Source: Craspedostauros australis
Lineage: Eukaryota > Bacillariophyta > Bacillariophyceae > Mastogloiales > Achnanthaceae
Assembly: GCA_026770025.1 (NCBI GenBank)
Contig: JAMXDE010000014.1
Coordinates: 248,001 to 312,000, forward strand
DNA: 64,000 bases
Reading direction: 5' to 3'
The notes beneath the pieces are model-generated. The model saw only the letters and a program-made list of their open reading frames with translations. It had not been told where the DNA came from and did no database searches. The translations under genes and the position numbers were made by a program. Below, piece by piece: positions 11,138 to 22,641 of the stretch (positions within the stretch are counted from its first letter, which is position 1; each line of letters begins with the position of its first letter).

Positions 11138-13802
11138 TTACAGCACTACTCCGGTGGTGGTTATCGTCTGCGCCATGTCTACGGCGACGGCAGCCTGCGG
11201 AAGGATGCCATTCAGGAGATTTCCGGACAGCAGTGCGTTCTGTGCCAGGTAGGTGGCAATTCCCGCAAAATATCCAACAGCAGCGCCGATGCTGACCTTC
11301 TTGGCGTACCACAGGAAGTCCACCTTCTCGAGGCCCATGAGGGCGACACCGCTGGCGGATCCGATGACCAGGATGGATCCACCGGTTCCGGCGCACAGCG
11401 CGATGAGCTGCCAGAGTCTGTCGTCGGTGGCGTATTCGCTGATGTCGTACATGCCCATGGTGGCAGCGACGAGCGGGACATTGTCGATGAGCGCCGAAGC
11501 GATGCCGATCACGGTCGCGATGATGTCGAGGCTTGGCAGATTGTTGCTGAGGAAGACGGCGAGTTCCTTCAGCAGACCGCTCTTGTCCAGCACGCCGATG
11601 CTCATGAGGATTCCCAGGAAGAAGAGGATTCCGGAAGTATCCAGCTTGGAGAGGGCGGCCGGGACCTTCATGCTCTCCTCACCGTCTTCACCCATGTGGA
11701 TGATGTCGGTCAATGTCCACATGGCACCAAGTCCAGTGAGCATGGCAAGGTACGGTGGCAGACCAGTGAGCTCGGCAAACACGGGAACGGCGAGAAGACA
11801 CGCAATGCCGGACCAGAACACCAGCTTTCCTCTGGTGGCAAGCTCTGTTGGTTCTGGTAGGGTGGACTCGGCCAGGGAGTTGTCCTCCTCGACTTGGTTG
11901 ACGAGGAAGGCGAGGGATGCGACGAGGCATACGATGGACGGGACGAACAGCTGAGTGACCGTTGGGATGGTGGAGAGCTGGTTGTTGATCCATAGCATAG
12001 TGGTGGTAACGTCTCCGATTGGCGTCCACACTCCTCCAGCGTTGGCGGCGACGACGACCATGGCGCCGAACAGCTTCCTGTCATCCTCCTGCGGCACGAG
12101 TTTGCGGAGGAGGGAGCACATGACGATGGTGACAGTGAGGTTGTTGAGGATGGCGGAAAGGAAGAAGGTCAGGAAACCGATGACCCAGAACAGCTGCTTC
12201 TTGGACGTTGTCTTGATCTGATTGGTGACGACCTTGAAACCTTGATGGGCGTCGACGACTTCCACGATGGTGGAGGCCGCGAGCAGGAAGAAGCAGATGT
12301 CGGAGACCTCCGAGAGCTGCTCCCCGAGCTCCGTGAGCACTCCGGGGGATGCGACCCCGGTGCTCTGGTAGTAGTCGGCGTATGTGACCCACATGCCCGT
12401 GCTCATCAACAGCGCCACTGCCGCCTTGTTGAACTCAAAAACTTCCTCGAAGATGATTCCGATGTATCCCAGCACGAAGATTCCGATCATGACGATGTCA
12501 GAATGAGCGTGCAACCAGTCTGCTTGCGAGAAGAACGCCGCGATGCTGGCCACACCGAGGGCCGCGGTTCCGAACTTGATGATGTCATTCTTGGCAGTCT
12601 CTGGTTCCTTGGCCAGCAGGTTGGCCTCCGATTTCATTTCCTCTCGCAGGAGGTCCACCGGGTTTGAAATGCCTGGGTACTTCTTCTCGAGCGTGGCAAG
12701 GCTGAGGCGCTCGTCCTTCTGGATCAACGACATGACATCCTGCATGCTGATGACGCCCTTGACTTGGCTGCCGAACCCCAGCTTTCTGTCGGTGACCTTG
12801 TCCGCCACAACGACGTGTCGCACATCGGCGATCTTCATGGATGCGATGGCGACGTTGGCTGTTTCGGTCAAGGACAGAGCGACGATGTCGTCGGCTGAGG
12901 TTGTGTAATCCCTGACTGGCGACGAGAGGAAGCTGGCTGACTCCTCTTCAGTGTTCGTCTCCTTGATGCGTTGGGTGGAGAACTGTGCGTGTGCGCGTGC
13001 ACGGTGCATAGTGCATAGTGCATAGTCCACGCCGATGTGTTAACGTACGCATTTTAGTGCATCGCATTTATTCAATAGCATTGATGGATGAATGCCATGA
13101 GAGGAGAGCGCGCAAACATGGTGCGAGTATGGCATTTGCACCAACATTCATCCATTTGATGATATGCCAAGACGAAAAGTTGAGATGCATTTTGAGCAAG
13201 TGATGTTGAGAAGAACGCAGGGAGGCTAGTCAATGAGGCCACCTATCAGAGTTGACGAGAGAGTGTTTTTCCGTCATCTTTGACACAGCACGCCAATAAT
13301 CAGCAGATCCAATACAAATCAAACTCACGTTGATGTAATCCGACTCCGTGAAGATTCCAATGAGCTTGGAATCATCGTCATCCTCAAAGACGAGCGCCAC
13401 GTCCACGGATCCCGTCATGATGTTCTCCATGACATCGACGACGCGGTCGGAGGCCTTGGCCTTGTAGAATCCATCCTGTCGCTTGGATTGCTTGAGGACG
13501 CGTTCCATGGTGGTGGAAAAGCCGAATCCCTCTGGTGTGATGACGCATTCCGAACCCAATGTGATGACCTCCTCTGCATCAAAGTTGGCGCCCACACCGA
13601 GCTGCGTGGCGATGCTCTGCGCCTGCGAGATGTGCGCTTGCCTGTTGTGGAAACGAGCAAACGCGGCGTTCCTGTTGACGGCGCTGGTGCTGGTGGTGGG
13701 GACCAACGGCTTCGACACAAAGGAGGAGGAAGGCGTGAAGGCATGGCAGCTGGGTGCCGCCAGCAAGGAAGTGGCGAGGACTGCGAGCTTCATGTTTGCC
13801 AT
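11138..13802 (-). CDS. Plastid CBS-domain NhaD-type sodium/proton antiporter
   Basis: Exons 13802-13329 and 12982-11138 (772 aa); intron 12983-13328 has GTGAGT and CAG ends, phase 0. The start gives a signal peptide ending in CHAF|TP, the plastid import motif of secondary red plastids. Residues about 65-250 form a CBS pair (ESD, VVVADK, MQDVMSLI); the intron cuts between the two halves. Residues about 295-770 are a multi-helix NhaD transporter with EEVFEFNKAAVALLM, DICFFLLAASTIVEVVD, SAILNNLTVTIVM and ANAGGVWTPIGDVTTTMLW. NhaD proteins exchange Na+ (or Li+) for H+; the plant homologue sits in the chloroplast envelope. The CBS pair suggests control by an adenine nucleotide (inference). It points away from the FabF gene across a shared upstream region. 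Confidence 0.88.
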
Positions 13803-14969
13803 TTGTTGGAACGGTGTTGAGAATTCGATAATCCTCTAATCAAGAGCCAATCAGGAGAGTATCTTTCCGCGATCGATGCCGTTGATGGTCGTTTGCATGT
13901 AATCCGCGCTTGTCCTCTCGGTGGACTTGCCAACAAAGCTCGTCTGAAACGCGAAGGATGCAATCTGTTGCGACAGATGAGGGTACGTGTGTGCGCACGA
14001 GTATGCGTTTGTGTGAAAGGAGACAACAAGGGAGAGAGAGACAGCTCGGCGGGTCTGATCCGTGTGGTTCGTTTGTTTTGTGACTGACTGTGGCTGTGAT
14101 TGCGATGTGATTGCGATGTGATGTGATGTGATGTGATGTCCACAAACAGGAGAGAGAGAACTGGTTGCTCCAAAGAGATGAAGCAACGACAGCAGGAAAC
14201 AACAACAGACACGCACGGCAAGGGAGCAGATCCGACGACCCAACAACCCAACAACAATCCGGATCCATCCAGCCATCGCGACAAACGAACGGAAGAGCGA
14301 GAGAGAGAGAGAGAGAGAGAGACAACGACAGCGACAGACATCCAATGAGATGTCTCTTCAGCGTGATGGATGGGAACACGAACAGGAACCACCCATCACT
14401 TCTCGTTCGCGACACATCGTGGAGTTTGCGGTGGATTGGATGGGCGCAAGTCGTGACAACAAGGATCCAACGTCACTTGTGACTGGACTGAATCATGTTA
14501 GGACTGACAAAGTTCCATCACATACGTGTCCCAAACAACGCCAACAACAAATCGCATTGCCGATGATTGTCAACGACGTCAACGTCAACATCATCGCACA
14601 CATCACCAACGAAGTTATGGTTCGTACTTTGACTGATCCGTTGTCACGCTGTCTTCCGACGCTGCACATCGCTCTACTTTGTGCCAACCATCGACGATGA
14701 GAATCCAACAAAACGTGCAGCTGGTTTGTTCATCTTTGTTGAACAGCACCCACATGTAACGCTGGTCACCATCATTCTCTGTTCGTACTCTTCTGATTCC
14801 ATTCCCCAGAAGCCAGTGGAAACCAAAGCAAACCAAAGGATTCCAATCAACCAAAGCCAACACGGATCGAACAGCAGCAATTCATACTCGACCACTGAAT
14901 CCTACTCGTCCTTCTGATCTCACTCACACGATACACTGCAAGTGCCATACTCTACACAACACAACCAAA
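13803..14969. other. Divergent intergenic region between antiporter and KAS II genes
   Basis: About 1.17 kb containing the upstream sequences of two divergent plastid-protein genes. It holds simple repeats: TGATG-type pentamers near 14107-14138 and a GA run at about 14297-14322. Open frames crossing these repeats look non-coding. No clear TATA box was identified. Confidence 0.6.
14297..14322. repeat. GA microsatellite
   Basis: An uninterrupted run of about 13 GA dinucleotides in the shared upstream region of the antiporter and KAS II genes. Confidence 0.9.
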
Positions 14970-16658
14970 ATGAAGATATCGTGCGCAGCCCTTGGAGGTT
15001 TCCTCCTTCTGGTGACAGATAATGCCGCCGCATTCTCACCAAATGCTTCTCCAGCTACCAGACAATCCGCCACAACGCTGCGCATGAGCAGCGACGCCGC
15101 CGATGACAGCAAGCGCGTCGTCGTGACAGGCATGGGCGTCATCAGCGGCTGCGGCATCGGACACGATCAATTCTTCCAGGCCTGCGTCGACGGCCAATCC
15201 AGCATCGACACGGTGCAGCGATTCGATGCCTCCAAATACCCGTGCACCATCGCCAGCGAGGTGCCCGATGACATGTTCGTTGCCAAGGACTTCTTCGTCA
15301 ATCCCAAGAACGCCAAGTCCAACGACCGGTACACCCACTTCGCGGTCGCTGCCGCGCGTCAGGCATTGCAGGATGCCGGCGTGGGCGATACGCCCGAGAC
15401 CTTGAACAATCCGGATCGCATCGGTGTCATGGTGGGATCGGCGTTCGGTGGTGTCGAGACCTTCGAGCGTGAGACCCTCAAGCTTCACAAGAAGCCAGAG
15501 CGTCCCAAGGTGCGTCCGTTCCTTGCCGCTTGTTTGTTTGTTTGTTTGCTGTGTGTATTTGATGCATTGGTCATTTGATTCATGCTCCGGTGTCCGCTTG
15601 GTTCTTCCATTTGATGCATGAGCTTCGTTCTTCCCCTGCAATAAATTTGCAATGGACATATGCATTAGTATGGCTCACATGTGATGTCCCATTCATACCA
15701 ATGTCCATTGGTTTTGTTGACGACACGGTGAAAATCGTGAACAAAATCGTCCACCAAACACACGCATGAATCCGCGTAAATGCAGGTCTCCCCATTCACA
15801 ATCCCAGCTCTGCTTGGAAACACGGCATCAGGTGTCATTGGCATCGAATGCGGATGCCAGGGACCAAACTACGGCATCGTCTCGGCCTGCGCCAGCGGCA
15901 GCCACGCCATCGGCGAGGCCATGGGAATGATCCAGGACGGACACGCCGATCAGATGCTTGCGGGCGGCACCGAGGCCACCATCACGCCCCTCACCTTCGC
16001 CGGATTCTGCGCCATGAAGGCCATGGCCTCCAAATTCAACGACGATCCCAAGTCCGGATCGCGTCCCTTCGATTCCGACCGCGGTGGTTTCATCATGGGA
16101 GAAGGCGCTGGCGTCATCCTGCTCGAGAGCCTGGAATCCGCCAAGAAGCGCGATGCCGAAATTTACTGCGAGCTCGTCGGGTACGGTGCCACCTGCGATG
16201 CCCATCACATCACCACGCCGGCGCCGGGAGGACGCGGATTGGCGGCCGCCATGGAGATGGCCGTCGGCATGAGCGGAATGGAGAAGGAGGAGATCAACTA
16301 CATCAACGCGCACGGCACATCGACGGCGTACAATGACAAATTCGAGACCATGGCCATCAAGACTGTCTTCGGCGACCACGCCACGGAGAAGGACGGAGAC
16401 TTCGTCGTGTCGTCGACCAAGTGCGTGACGGGGCATACCCTGGGTGCCGCCGGTGGCCTCGAGGCCATCGTCGCCGTCAAGGCGATCAAGGAGGGCGTTG
16501 TGCCTCCCACGATAAACTACGACACTCCAGATCCGGAGTGCGACCTGGACTACGTGCCAAACGAGAAGCGCACGATGGAGGTGAACGGTGCCATGAGCAC
16601 GAATTTGGGATTCGGCGGACACAACGCCGCCATTCTCTTCAAGAAGTACGAAGAGTAA
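14970..16658 (+). CDS. fabF: 3-oxoacyl-ACP synthase II (KAS II), plastid-targeted
   Basis: Exons 14970-15509 and 15786-16658 (470 aa); the intron (276 nt) has GTGCGT and CAG ends, phase 0, and joins ERPK to VSPFTIP as in other KAS II enzymes. It condenses malonyl-ACP with acyl-ACP in plastid fatty acid elongation. The N terminus is a signal peptide ending AAAF|SP, then a short transit stretch; mature homology starts at RVVVTGMG (about residue 49). The catalytic triad is visible: Cys in [15 protein letters not shown], His in NAHGTST, His in GHTLGAAGG. The C-terminal signature is [10 protein letters not shown]. The ATG at 14970 has the context CCAAAATG. Confidence 0.95.
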
Positions 16659-17487
16659 GCACCGCTCGACCACATGGTACAATATCACATTTAAGAAGTA
16701 CCCTCAACATTTGCTACGAATCTATACAAAATCACACTCGAGACTAGCTGTGCTTGAAATGTATCGAAGTCGCAGCCGCGGTAGAGTAGCTTGTACGAAT
16801 AGTAGTACGTCCTGTCCTCTCGTGGCGTTTGGCTGGCCATCAACGAATTCACGACGATTTGGCGCGTAATTTCTTCGTGCGTCACACAATCAACCGTTCC
16901 CAATCGTGTACCAAACAAAGAATAGTCACGTCTGAACACTCAATAAGTCTATTTAAGTACTTTGAATTGTACGTCACAATAATTGATAGTTTATTTCACC
17001 GCGATTGTCGTGGACATGGACTGAAGTTCCACCGAAATGTCTGATTGGCTGTATCCGTGTTCCTCCGAAATTGTCTGTCTTTGTCTGTGTCTGTTTGTGA
17101 TCATTCGTGCGCGTGCAATCGTGTGTTGGTGGGAAACCGAAATGCTGACACAAGGGACGAAACGAGGGCAGTCACTGCACACAGTCATCTTGGAGGAGAA
17201 AACAAAGAACAGCCGCTTCAGTTCCTTCTCTTTGTCCGCATTGTGCACATCGTCGTGTTGGGTGGCGCCGCAAGCCTTCTCGGTCTTGCAAAAGGAGGTT
17301 CTGCTTCCGTCCGGCCGTTCTTTCTCTCTCACTCTCTCACACTCCTCGTATCAACGCCAACCACAATAGCAATAAAAGCAACAGCAACAGCCATACAACA
17401 AACAGAAATCCTAACCATTAGCAAGACGATAGATACCATCAGGGGAACCCGCCGACGATCCCGAACGCTTGATCCTTGCCAGCCGAG
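16659..17487. other. Intergenic, no gene recognised
   Basis: About 830 nt between KAS II and the IQ/coiled-coil gene. Only short overlapping open frames with no family resemblance were seen. Confidence 0.6.
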
Positions 17488-18861
17488 ATGATGGCCCAGG
17501 AATCACCAAAGACGATGCAACAGCCGAGAACCTGCCTGGAGGCGATTGATGCCAAGCCCACCATTGCAGACATCGAGGCCTTTGGAGCTGGCGGTGCGGC
17601 TGCAGGCGTTCCCAACAACAACGCCAATAATGCCAGCAAAAGCGATGGCAACGAAACGACGACCGACGACGACGAGAACGACGTCGCGAATCTGTACTAC
17701 CAGGGCTTCGGAGCAGGCAACGAATCCATGTCGTCGCTGGGGACGTACGGCGGGACCACGACAAGGTTGATGGTGCCTTCCGTGCTGGATTGGATGAGAA
17801 CGAAGGTCCCCAATCCATCAAAGTCCAAGAAGTCGGGCGGCCCATCGAGGAAGAGCATGTCGCAGGAGTCCTGCGTGTTGCACTCCTCGACGGGTTCGGG
17901 TTCCACGATGGGATCTGCAGCATCCAGTCGCGAAGACAGCCAGCGCAGCAGAGGACCGCGCAAATCGATGCGATCGAAGCGCAGGGCGGCGGGCATCAAA
18001 CCGCGGCAATCGCATGCGAGGCGCTCCAGCGCTGCGCGCAGGCCGGATTCATCATTGAAGGCTCAGAATCAAAAGCCCATACTGCAGGTCCTGGAGGAGG
18101 TGGCCTCGGCCATCAAGATACAGTCCTTGTTCCGCCAGGTGCGCGGCAAGGAAACAGCGAAGAAGCTGCGTATGAAGAAGCAGTACGCGCATCATGTCAA
18201 GGTGCAAGAGGAGGAGCGCAAGCTGCAGGAGGCTGAATTGGCAAAGCTCGAAGCCGAGATCGAGGAGGAGCTGCGGGGAATGGAAGGCGATCTGCGGGAG
18301 ATCGAGGAGCAGAACGAGAGAGATCTGCAGCAGAAATTGGCGGAGATGGAGACGCAGATGCTGGACACCATCGCGGCGGATCAGGAATTGCCCGAAGTCT
18401 CGGTCGATCACGAACTCCTGCATCTGGGCGAAGTCGATCGCATGGCGGATGAAAATAAGAAGCTGCAGCGTTCGAAGGAGGACGTGCGCCGCAAGGTCGA
18501 GGCGATGACGGAAGAGAACGACAAGATGGAGGCCGAGCATGCGGAGATCAAGGAGATGTTCGCCAGTCTGAACGACTTCGCCAAGAAGAAGATGGAGGAG
18601 AACAAGGAGCTCGCGGCAGCCCAGAAGCTCATGGTGGAGGAGGCCATACCGAAGGCCAAGCAGGAATGCGAGCAAGGATCCACCTCGTGCACGCAGGAGA
18701 TGCGCGTCGTGGAAGTCTACCGTCGGTGCATGTACGATCATCTCCGCATCTTGCAGACAGAGGGTTCCGTGGAGATGCTGGAAGAGGCTGCCAAGATGAT
18801 CGAAGATTGCGAGAAGCAGCTGGGGAACGCCGTGGGAACTCAATTGCATGCCGGGGTGTGA
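17488..18861 (+). CDS. IQ-motif coiled-coil protein of unknown function
   Basis: Single exon, 457 aa, starting at the ATG pair at 17488. Residues about 1-130 are low-complexity and acidic; 130-200 are rich in Ser, Arg and Lys (RKSMRSKRRAAG). Residues about 210-235 hold an IQ-like motif (AIKIQSLFRQVRGKETAKKLRMKK), the type that binds calmodulin. Residues about 235-420 are a long charged coiled coil rich in Glu, Lys and Leu, followed by a short helical tail with two Cys pairs. I do not recognise a named family; a cytoskeletal or flagellar/centrosomal scaffold would fit but is only inference. Confidence 0.8.
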   Translation: MMAQESPKTMQQPRTCLEAIDAKPTIADIEAFGAGGAAAGVPNNNANNASKSDGNETTTDDDENDVANLYYQGFGAGNESMSSLGTYGGTTTRLMVPSVLDWMRTKVPNPSKSKKSGGPSRKSMSQESCVLHSSTGSGSTMGSAASSREDSQRSRGPRKSMRSKRRAAGIKPRQSHARRSSAARRPDSSLKAQNQKPILQVLEEVASAIKIQSLFRQVRGKETAKKLRMKKQYAHHVKVQEEERKLQEAELAKLEAEIEEELRGMEGDLREIEEQNERDLQQKLAEMETQMLDTIAADQELPEVSVDHELLHLGEVDRMADENKKLQRSKEDVRRKVEAMTEENDKMEAEHAEIKEMFASLNDFAKKKMEENKELAAAQKLMVEEAIPKAKQECEQGSTSCTQEMRVVEVYRRCMYDHLRILQTEGSVEMLEEAAKMIEDCEKQLGNAVGTQLHAGV

Positions 18862-19452
18862 TCCTGTTGGTGACGCGTATGGACATTTTGGTGGGAATTT
18901 TGATGGCCATGGCTCTTGGGCTTGAACGGGATTGCCTGGTACGCTGTATGCGACCGAACATTGCTTGGAGGCGCAGGACGTGGTGCCGATTTTAGTTACA
19001 TGTGTCACGGCTCGTACCTATCCATTCTGCTTGTCTGGCATCCAGATGGGCCTTGTTAAATCAGTAGAGTTACATTGCTACGCATGTGTTATATAATATA
19101 ATATTATGGTAGGTGTCATACTCGTAGTCTTTTTATGCAACAACAGTGCGAGGCCACGAGAGAGCCTCTGTTCGACTGTGCTGCGCGCAGAAAACACAGT
19201 AGGGTTTGCGATGGTCGAGACGTGGAACGAAGTTGGCGGTGGAGAGGGGTGTCGAACGAGATCCTCTGCGCGAACGCAAACCACAAAAGCACAGACCACA
19301 AAGATCCACCATCATTGTCACCATCATTGTCACCATCATACGCAACCAAGTATAATTCCAACCAAGGCGACAAGACGAACAGCATTAGTAACAGCATTAT
19401 CATTAGCATAAGCAATAGCAATAGCAATAGCAATAGCGTGGAGAAGAACACG
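18862..19452. other. Intergenic / 5' UTR with simple repeats
   Basis: About 590 nt upstream of the RabGGT beta gene. The last part holds a Ser/Asn-codon-like hexamer repeat (AGCAAT units, about 19407-19437) and CATTGTCAC direct repeats near 19312-19333. The frame upstream of the chosen ATG is open but low in complexity, so it was not included in the protein. Confidence 0.5.
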
Positions 19453-20586
19453 ATGAAGCAAAGCATCACAGTTCACATCGGTGATTCGGCGTCGACCGTC
19501 GACTTCCACCGCGAACTCCACATCCGCTACATCTCGAAGCTCGCCGACAAGCTGGATAACCCATCCAGCTACGAAGGTGCCGTGACAGAGCACCTGCGCG
19601 TCAGCGGCGTCTACTGGACCTACGCGGCGCTGTCCATTCTGGTGTCCGAAGATGAGGCCGATCAGATCTTGGGAGTCACGGCGCCATCGAAATCCGCGGA
19701 CTCGGACAACCCGCGCAGCAGCATCGTCGACTTCGTCCTGCAATGCTACGATGCATCCACCGGCGGCTTCGGCGGCAACGTCGGTCACGACGGCCATCTG
19801 CTCTACACGCTTTCCGCGCTGCAAATACTCGTCATGGCCAACTACGACCTGTCGCTGCTGGACACACCCAGCATCCTGCGCTTCATCGCATCGCTGCAAC
19901 AGCCCGACGGCAGCTTCGCCGGCGATGCGTGGGGCGAGATCGACACGCGCTTCTCGTACTGCGCCCTCAGCAGCCTCGCCCTGCTGCATCGCATGGACGT
20001 CGTCGACGTCGAACGCGCCGCGCACTACATCGCGAGCTGCCAGAACTTCGACGGCGGCTTCGGCAGCATGCTGGGGGCCGAGTCGCATGCCGGACAGGTC
20101 TTCTGCTGCGTCGGCGCCCTCAGCATCGCGCAATGCCTGCACAAGATCCGCAAGATCGATCTCCTCACGTGGTGGCTCGCGGAGCGGCAGTGCGATTCGG
20201 GCGGTCTCAACGGCCGCAGCGAGAAGCAGGCCGACGTGTGCTACAGCTGGTGGATCCTCAGCGTCATGACCATCCTCGATTGCGTCGACTACATTCACCG
20301 CGATAAGCTGGCGCATTTCATCGCGTTGGCGCAGGATCCGGACGATGGCGGCATCGCGGATCGTCCCGAGGATATGCCCGATATCTTTCATACCTTCTTT
20401 GGCCTGTCCGGTCTCAGCCTTTTGGGCAAGCTGCCCTCGTCACCGACGTCGACATCCAGAACGATCGATCCTGTCTTTGCCATGCCCACGGACGTCGTTA
20501 AGAAGCATGGGGTCAAGGGTCAAGTGCTGTGCAAGGCCACCGTCGATGAACGGTTGCAACACCACGATGTCATCAAGAACATATGA
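19453..20586 (+). CDS. RABGGTB: Rab geranylgeranyltransferase beta subunit
   Basis: Single exon, 377 aa. The catalytic beta subunit of geranylgeranyltransferase II adds C20 prenyl groups to the C-terminal cysteines of Rab GTPases, with an alpha subunit and Rab escort protein. The protein is a run of prenyltransferase repeats (GGFGGNVGHDGHLLYT, DGSFAGDAWGEIDTRFSY, FDGGFGSMLGAESHAGQ, GGLNGRSEKQADVCYSWW). Zinc ligands Asp and Cys are in the ADVCYSWW motif and the His is in DIFHTFFGLSGLSLLG. The ATG at 19453 begins MKQSITVHIGD and matches the usual family length (about 330-380 aa). Confidence 0.95.
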   Translation: MKQSITVHIGDSASTVDFHRELHIRYISKLADKLDNPSSYEGAVTEHLRVSGVYWTYAALSILVSEDEADQILGVTAPSKSADSDNPRSSIVDFVLQCYDASTGGFGGNVGHDGHLLYTLSALQILVMANYDLSLLDTPSILRFIASLQQPDGSFAGDAWGEIDTRFSYCALSSLALLHRMDVVDVERAAHYIASCQNFDGGFGSMLGAESHAGQVFCCVGALSIAQCLHKIRKIDLLTWWLAERQCDSGGLNGRSEKQADVCYSWWILSVMTILDCVDYIHRDKLAHFIALAQDPDDGGIADRPEDMPDIFHTFFGLSGLSLLGKLPSSPTSTSRTIDPVFAMPTDVVKKHGVKGQVLCKATVDERLQHHDVIKNI

Positions 20587-20977
20587 GCGGCATACGCATG
20601 TTGCTGACTGCGGCACTATGTTGGAATGTTCTGCAGGTCGCCACTTCTCACTCTCTCTCTCTTTTGGAAACAAATATCCGTAGACCAACAATCATGAGTA
20701 ATCTAGATTGAGGCGAAGTATAGATACATATGTAGATATTCCATGCATGAATACCTGCACCTAATAAGATATAATACTATTTTGTGCAACATACATGATT
20801 GTGAAGCGCAAGTTCAACGCAAGTCTACCTGCAGCCATTCACAACTTCGCAGACATCTTCCGATGAGGTCGACTGCATGCTTATATGAGTAGTCATCGCG
20901 GTGTCGCCGTTCCCGCTGTTGTGGATGAAACACATCCTCCATGGTACATACATATTAGGTTTTACGCCGCGATTGCT
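20587..20977. other. Convergent 3' region
   Basis: About 390 nt between the convergent ends of the RabGGT beta gene and the minus-strand unknown gene. AT-rich, with no open frame of interest. Confidence 0.6.
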
Positions 20978-22005
20978 TCATTTCGCAACTTTCTTGGATG
21001 TGGTGGGGAAGATCACTTCTTCACAATTCAGCGGTTTCAGCTTGTTGTTCCTGTTCAGCACATCCAAAAATCGCTTCGCGACGGTGTTGTCGTTCGCTGT
21101 ATCGAATGAGAATTGGTAAGCTTGCTTGCGAGTCTTCTTGTCTTTCAGCAAGATGGTTACCAGAGTCTCTCTAGCCTCGTTGTTGCGTGTCCTCGGACTG
21201 ACCGTGTACGAGTCCTTGTCCGGCTTCTTCGGATCTTCGACGATTGCTTTGTAATCCTCCAAATTGATGACGTACAAGGGGTGGGCATCAGCTTCGTCTG
21301 TGAAAACGAAGCAGCACGGGCCCTGCACGACGATGAAGCGCAATGATTCCCCGTACGAAATGAAATCACGCTCGTCAAACAGCATTGGGAGGCCTCGGCG
21401 CAGGAAGTTCTTGGGCGGTCCTCCTTTGATCAGGCAGCACTGTGTCGACGGGGAGTGTCATGGGGCATGCATGGATTCGGTAGAGTTAGGGACAGTGTGT
21501 TGATTCCATTCCATTGTCAGAGGGCGTAACGTATGAGACGTGGACGATGATTGTTGGTGAGAGATCGCAGTCAATGTGTAAAGTACGATACGAATACATC
21601 AGTCTTGGATCCTTCCGGGCAAGTGCCACCTTCGAACATTGCACTCCCCTTGCGCAGAGCATTCACAGGCAACACAATACTCGTCCTCCCATCTTCCTCC
21701 ACAATCCAAATACGCACCTTGCTTTGGAAATCGGAACCGATCTTCAGCAGATCTGCCGCCGCCAGCGAATCCCTTTGCACAACTCCCATCACAGCGTTGC
21801 CGTTCCCGGCCTGCCGTTGCGCATCTCTCTTGTTCATCGCGGCAGTGCCCATCATGGCAGGTGCCACCGCCTTTGCCGGTGCCACGACCGCCTCCTCCGA
21901 GGGCTTGGCGGCTTCCACGACAACATCATCGTGCAGGCGAGCTCCGTCCGCAACGGCAGGTCCCACGTCTGGCGCAGGCTTGGCGAGTTGTTCGTACGCG
22001 CTCAT
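20978..22005 (-). CDS. Unknown protein, possible PH-like domain
   Basis: Exons 22005-21598 and 21439-20978 (289 aa). The intron 21440-21597 ends in CACAG; the donor GTATTC is weak but phase 0 and joins GSKTD to CCLIKGG without a stop. Residues 1-60 are Ala/Pro/Val-rich and probably disordered. From about residue 75 the protein alternates short strands (VRIWIVEEDGRTSIVLPV, LRFIVVQGPCCFVFTDE, HPLYVINLEDY, ETLVTILLKD) and ends with a helix (TVAKRFLDVLNRN), the layout expected of a PH-type fold. There is no signal peptide. I do not recognise the family. Confidence 0.7.
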
Positions 22006-22641
22006 CGTGTGCTTGTGTTCTGTTGTGTGAAAGTGCGGTGTGACTACGTGGGGGTGTTGGTTGAGGAATGTTACTATTCTATGATACTGTTGCAGATGTC
22101 AAGCTTCTTCTAACTCCGTCGATTGCTTTTGTGTGGTGGATGGATTGTGAATTATGAATTGTGGACTGTGAACCTGGAAGCTCGTCTGGCTTTTTGTTCG
22201 TGTGAGTTGTGCTGCCTCTTCTGTTGTGTTCTCATCCTGGATGCCAGTCGCGACAATCGAACAGCAACACCATCCACGATCCAAACACGATCCTCTTTTC
22301 AGCCCTTGGTTATGATGCCGCGCACATGAGAGTAGTTGCGGAATTGGACCTCGTCGCCACCACGGTACTGCATCGAATTCCACTGCGACTTTTGCACATG
22401 CTGGTTACAGTATCCATTGAATGATGCATTGTATTCTATAATAGAATATTATACAGAAATACATTCATGAAGGTGGTGACCTTAGAGTGGTTATGCACAA
22501 CGCCAGAGAGTAATACTCTACATCATCTTCATTTCTTCTGGAGTTGGTCAACCATCAGCAGTACTCGTACCCCTCCAACGGAATACAATTGCGACCGCTT
22601 TGTGAATAGAGTCTCTCTCTCTGGAGAGATTGATTGCTTGC
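22006..22641. other. Intergenic, no gene recognised
   Basis: About 640 nt between the start of the unknown gene and the stop of the PRA1 gene, both on the minus strand. AT-richer than the genes; nothing recognisable. Confidence 0.6.

Noticed and set aside
11108-12908. Plus-strand open frames opposite the NhaD exon
   Set aside because: Antisense shadows of a well-supported transporter; composition mirrors its codons.
13790-14415. Minus-strand open frames of 160-200 codons upstream of the antiporter
   Set aside because: They run through GA and TGATG repeats, giving Ser/Leu runs and REREREERE-type peptides on the other strand; no similarity.
17037-17491. 148-codon open frame upstream of the IQ/coiled-coil gene
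   Set aside because: Low-complexity composition, no similarity, and it overlaps the likely 5' UTR of the next gene.
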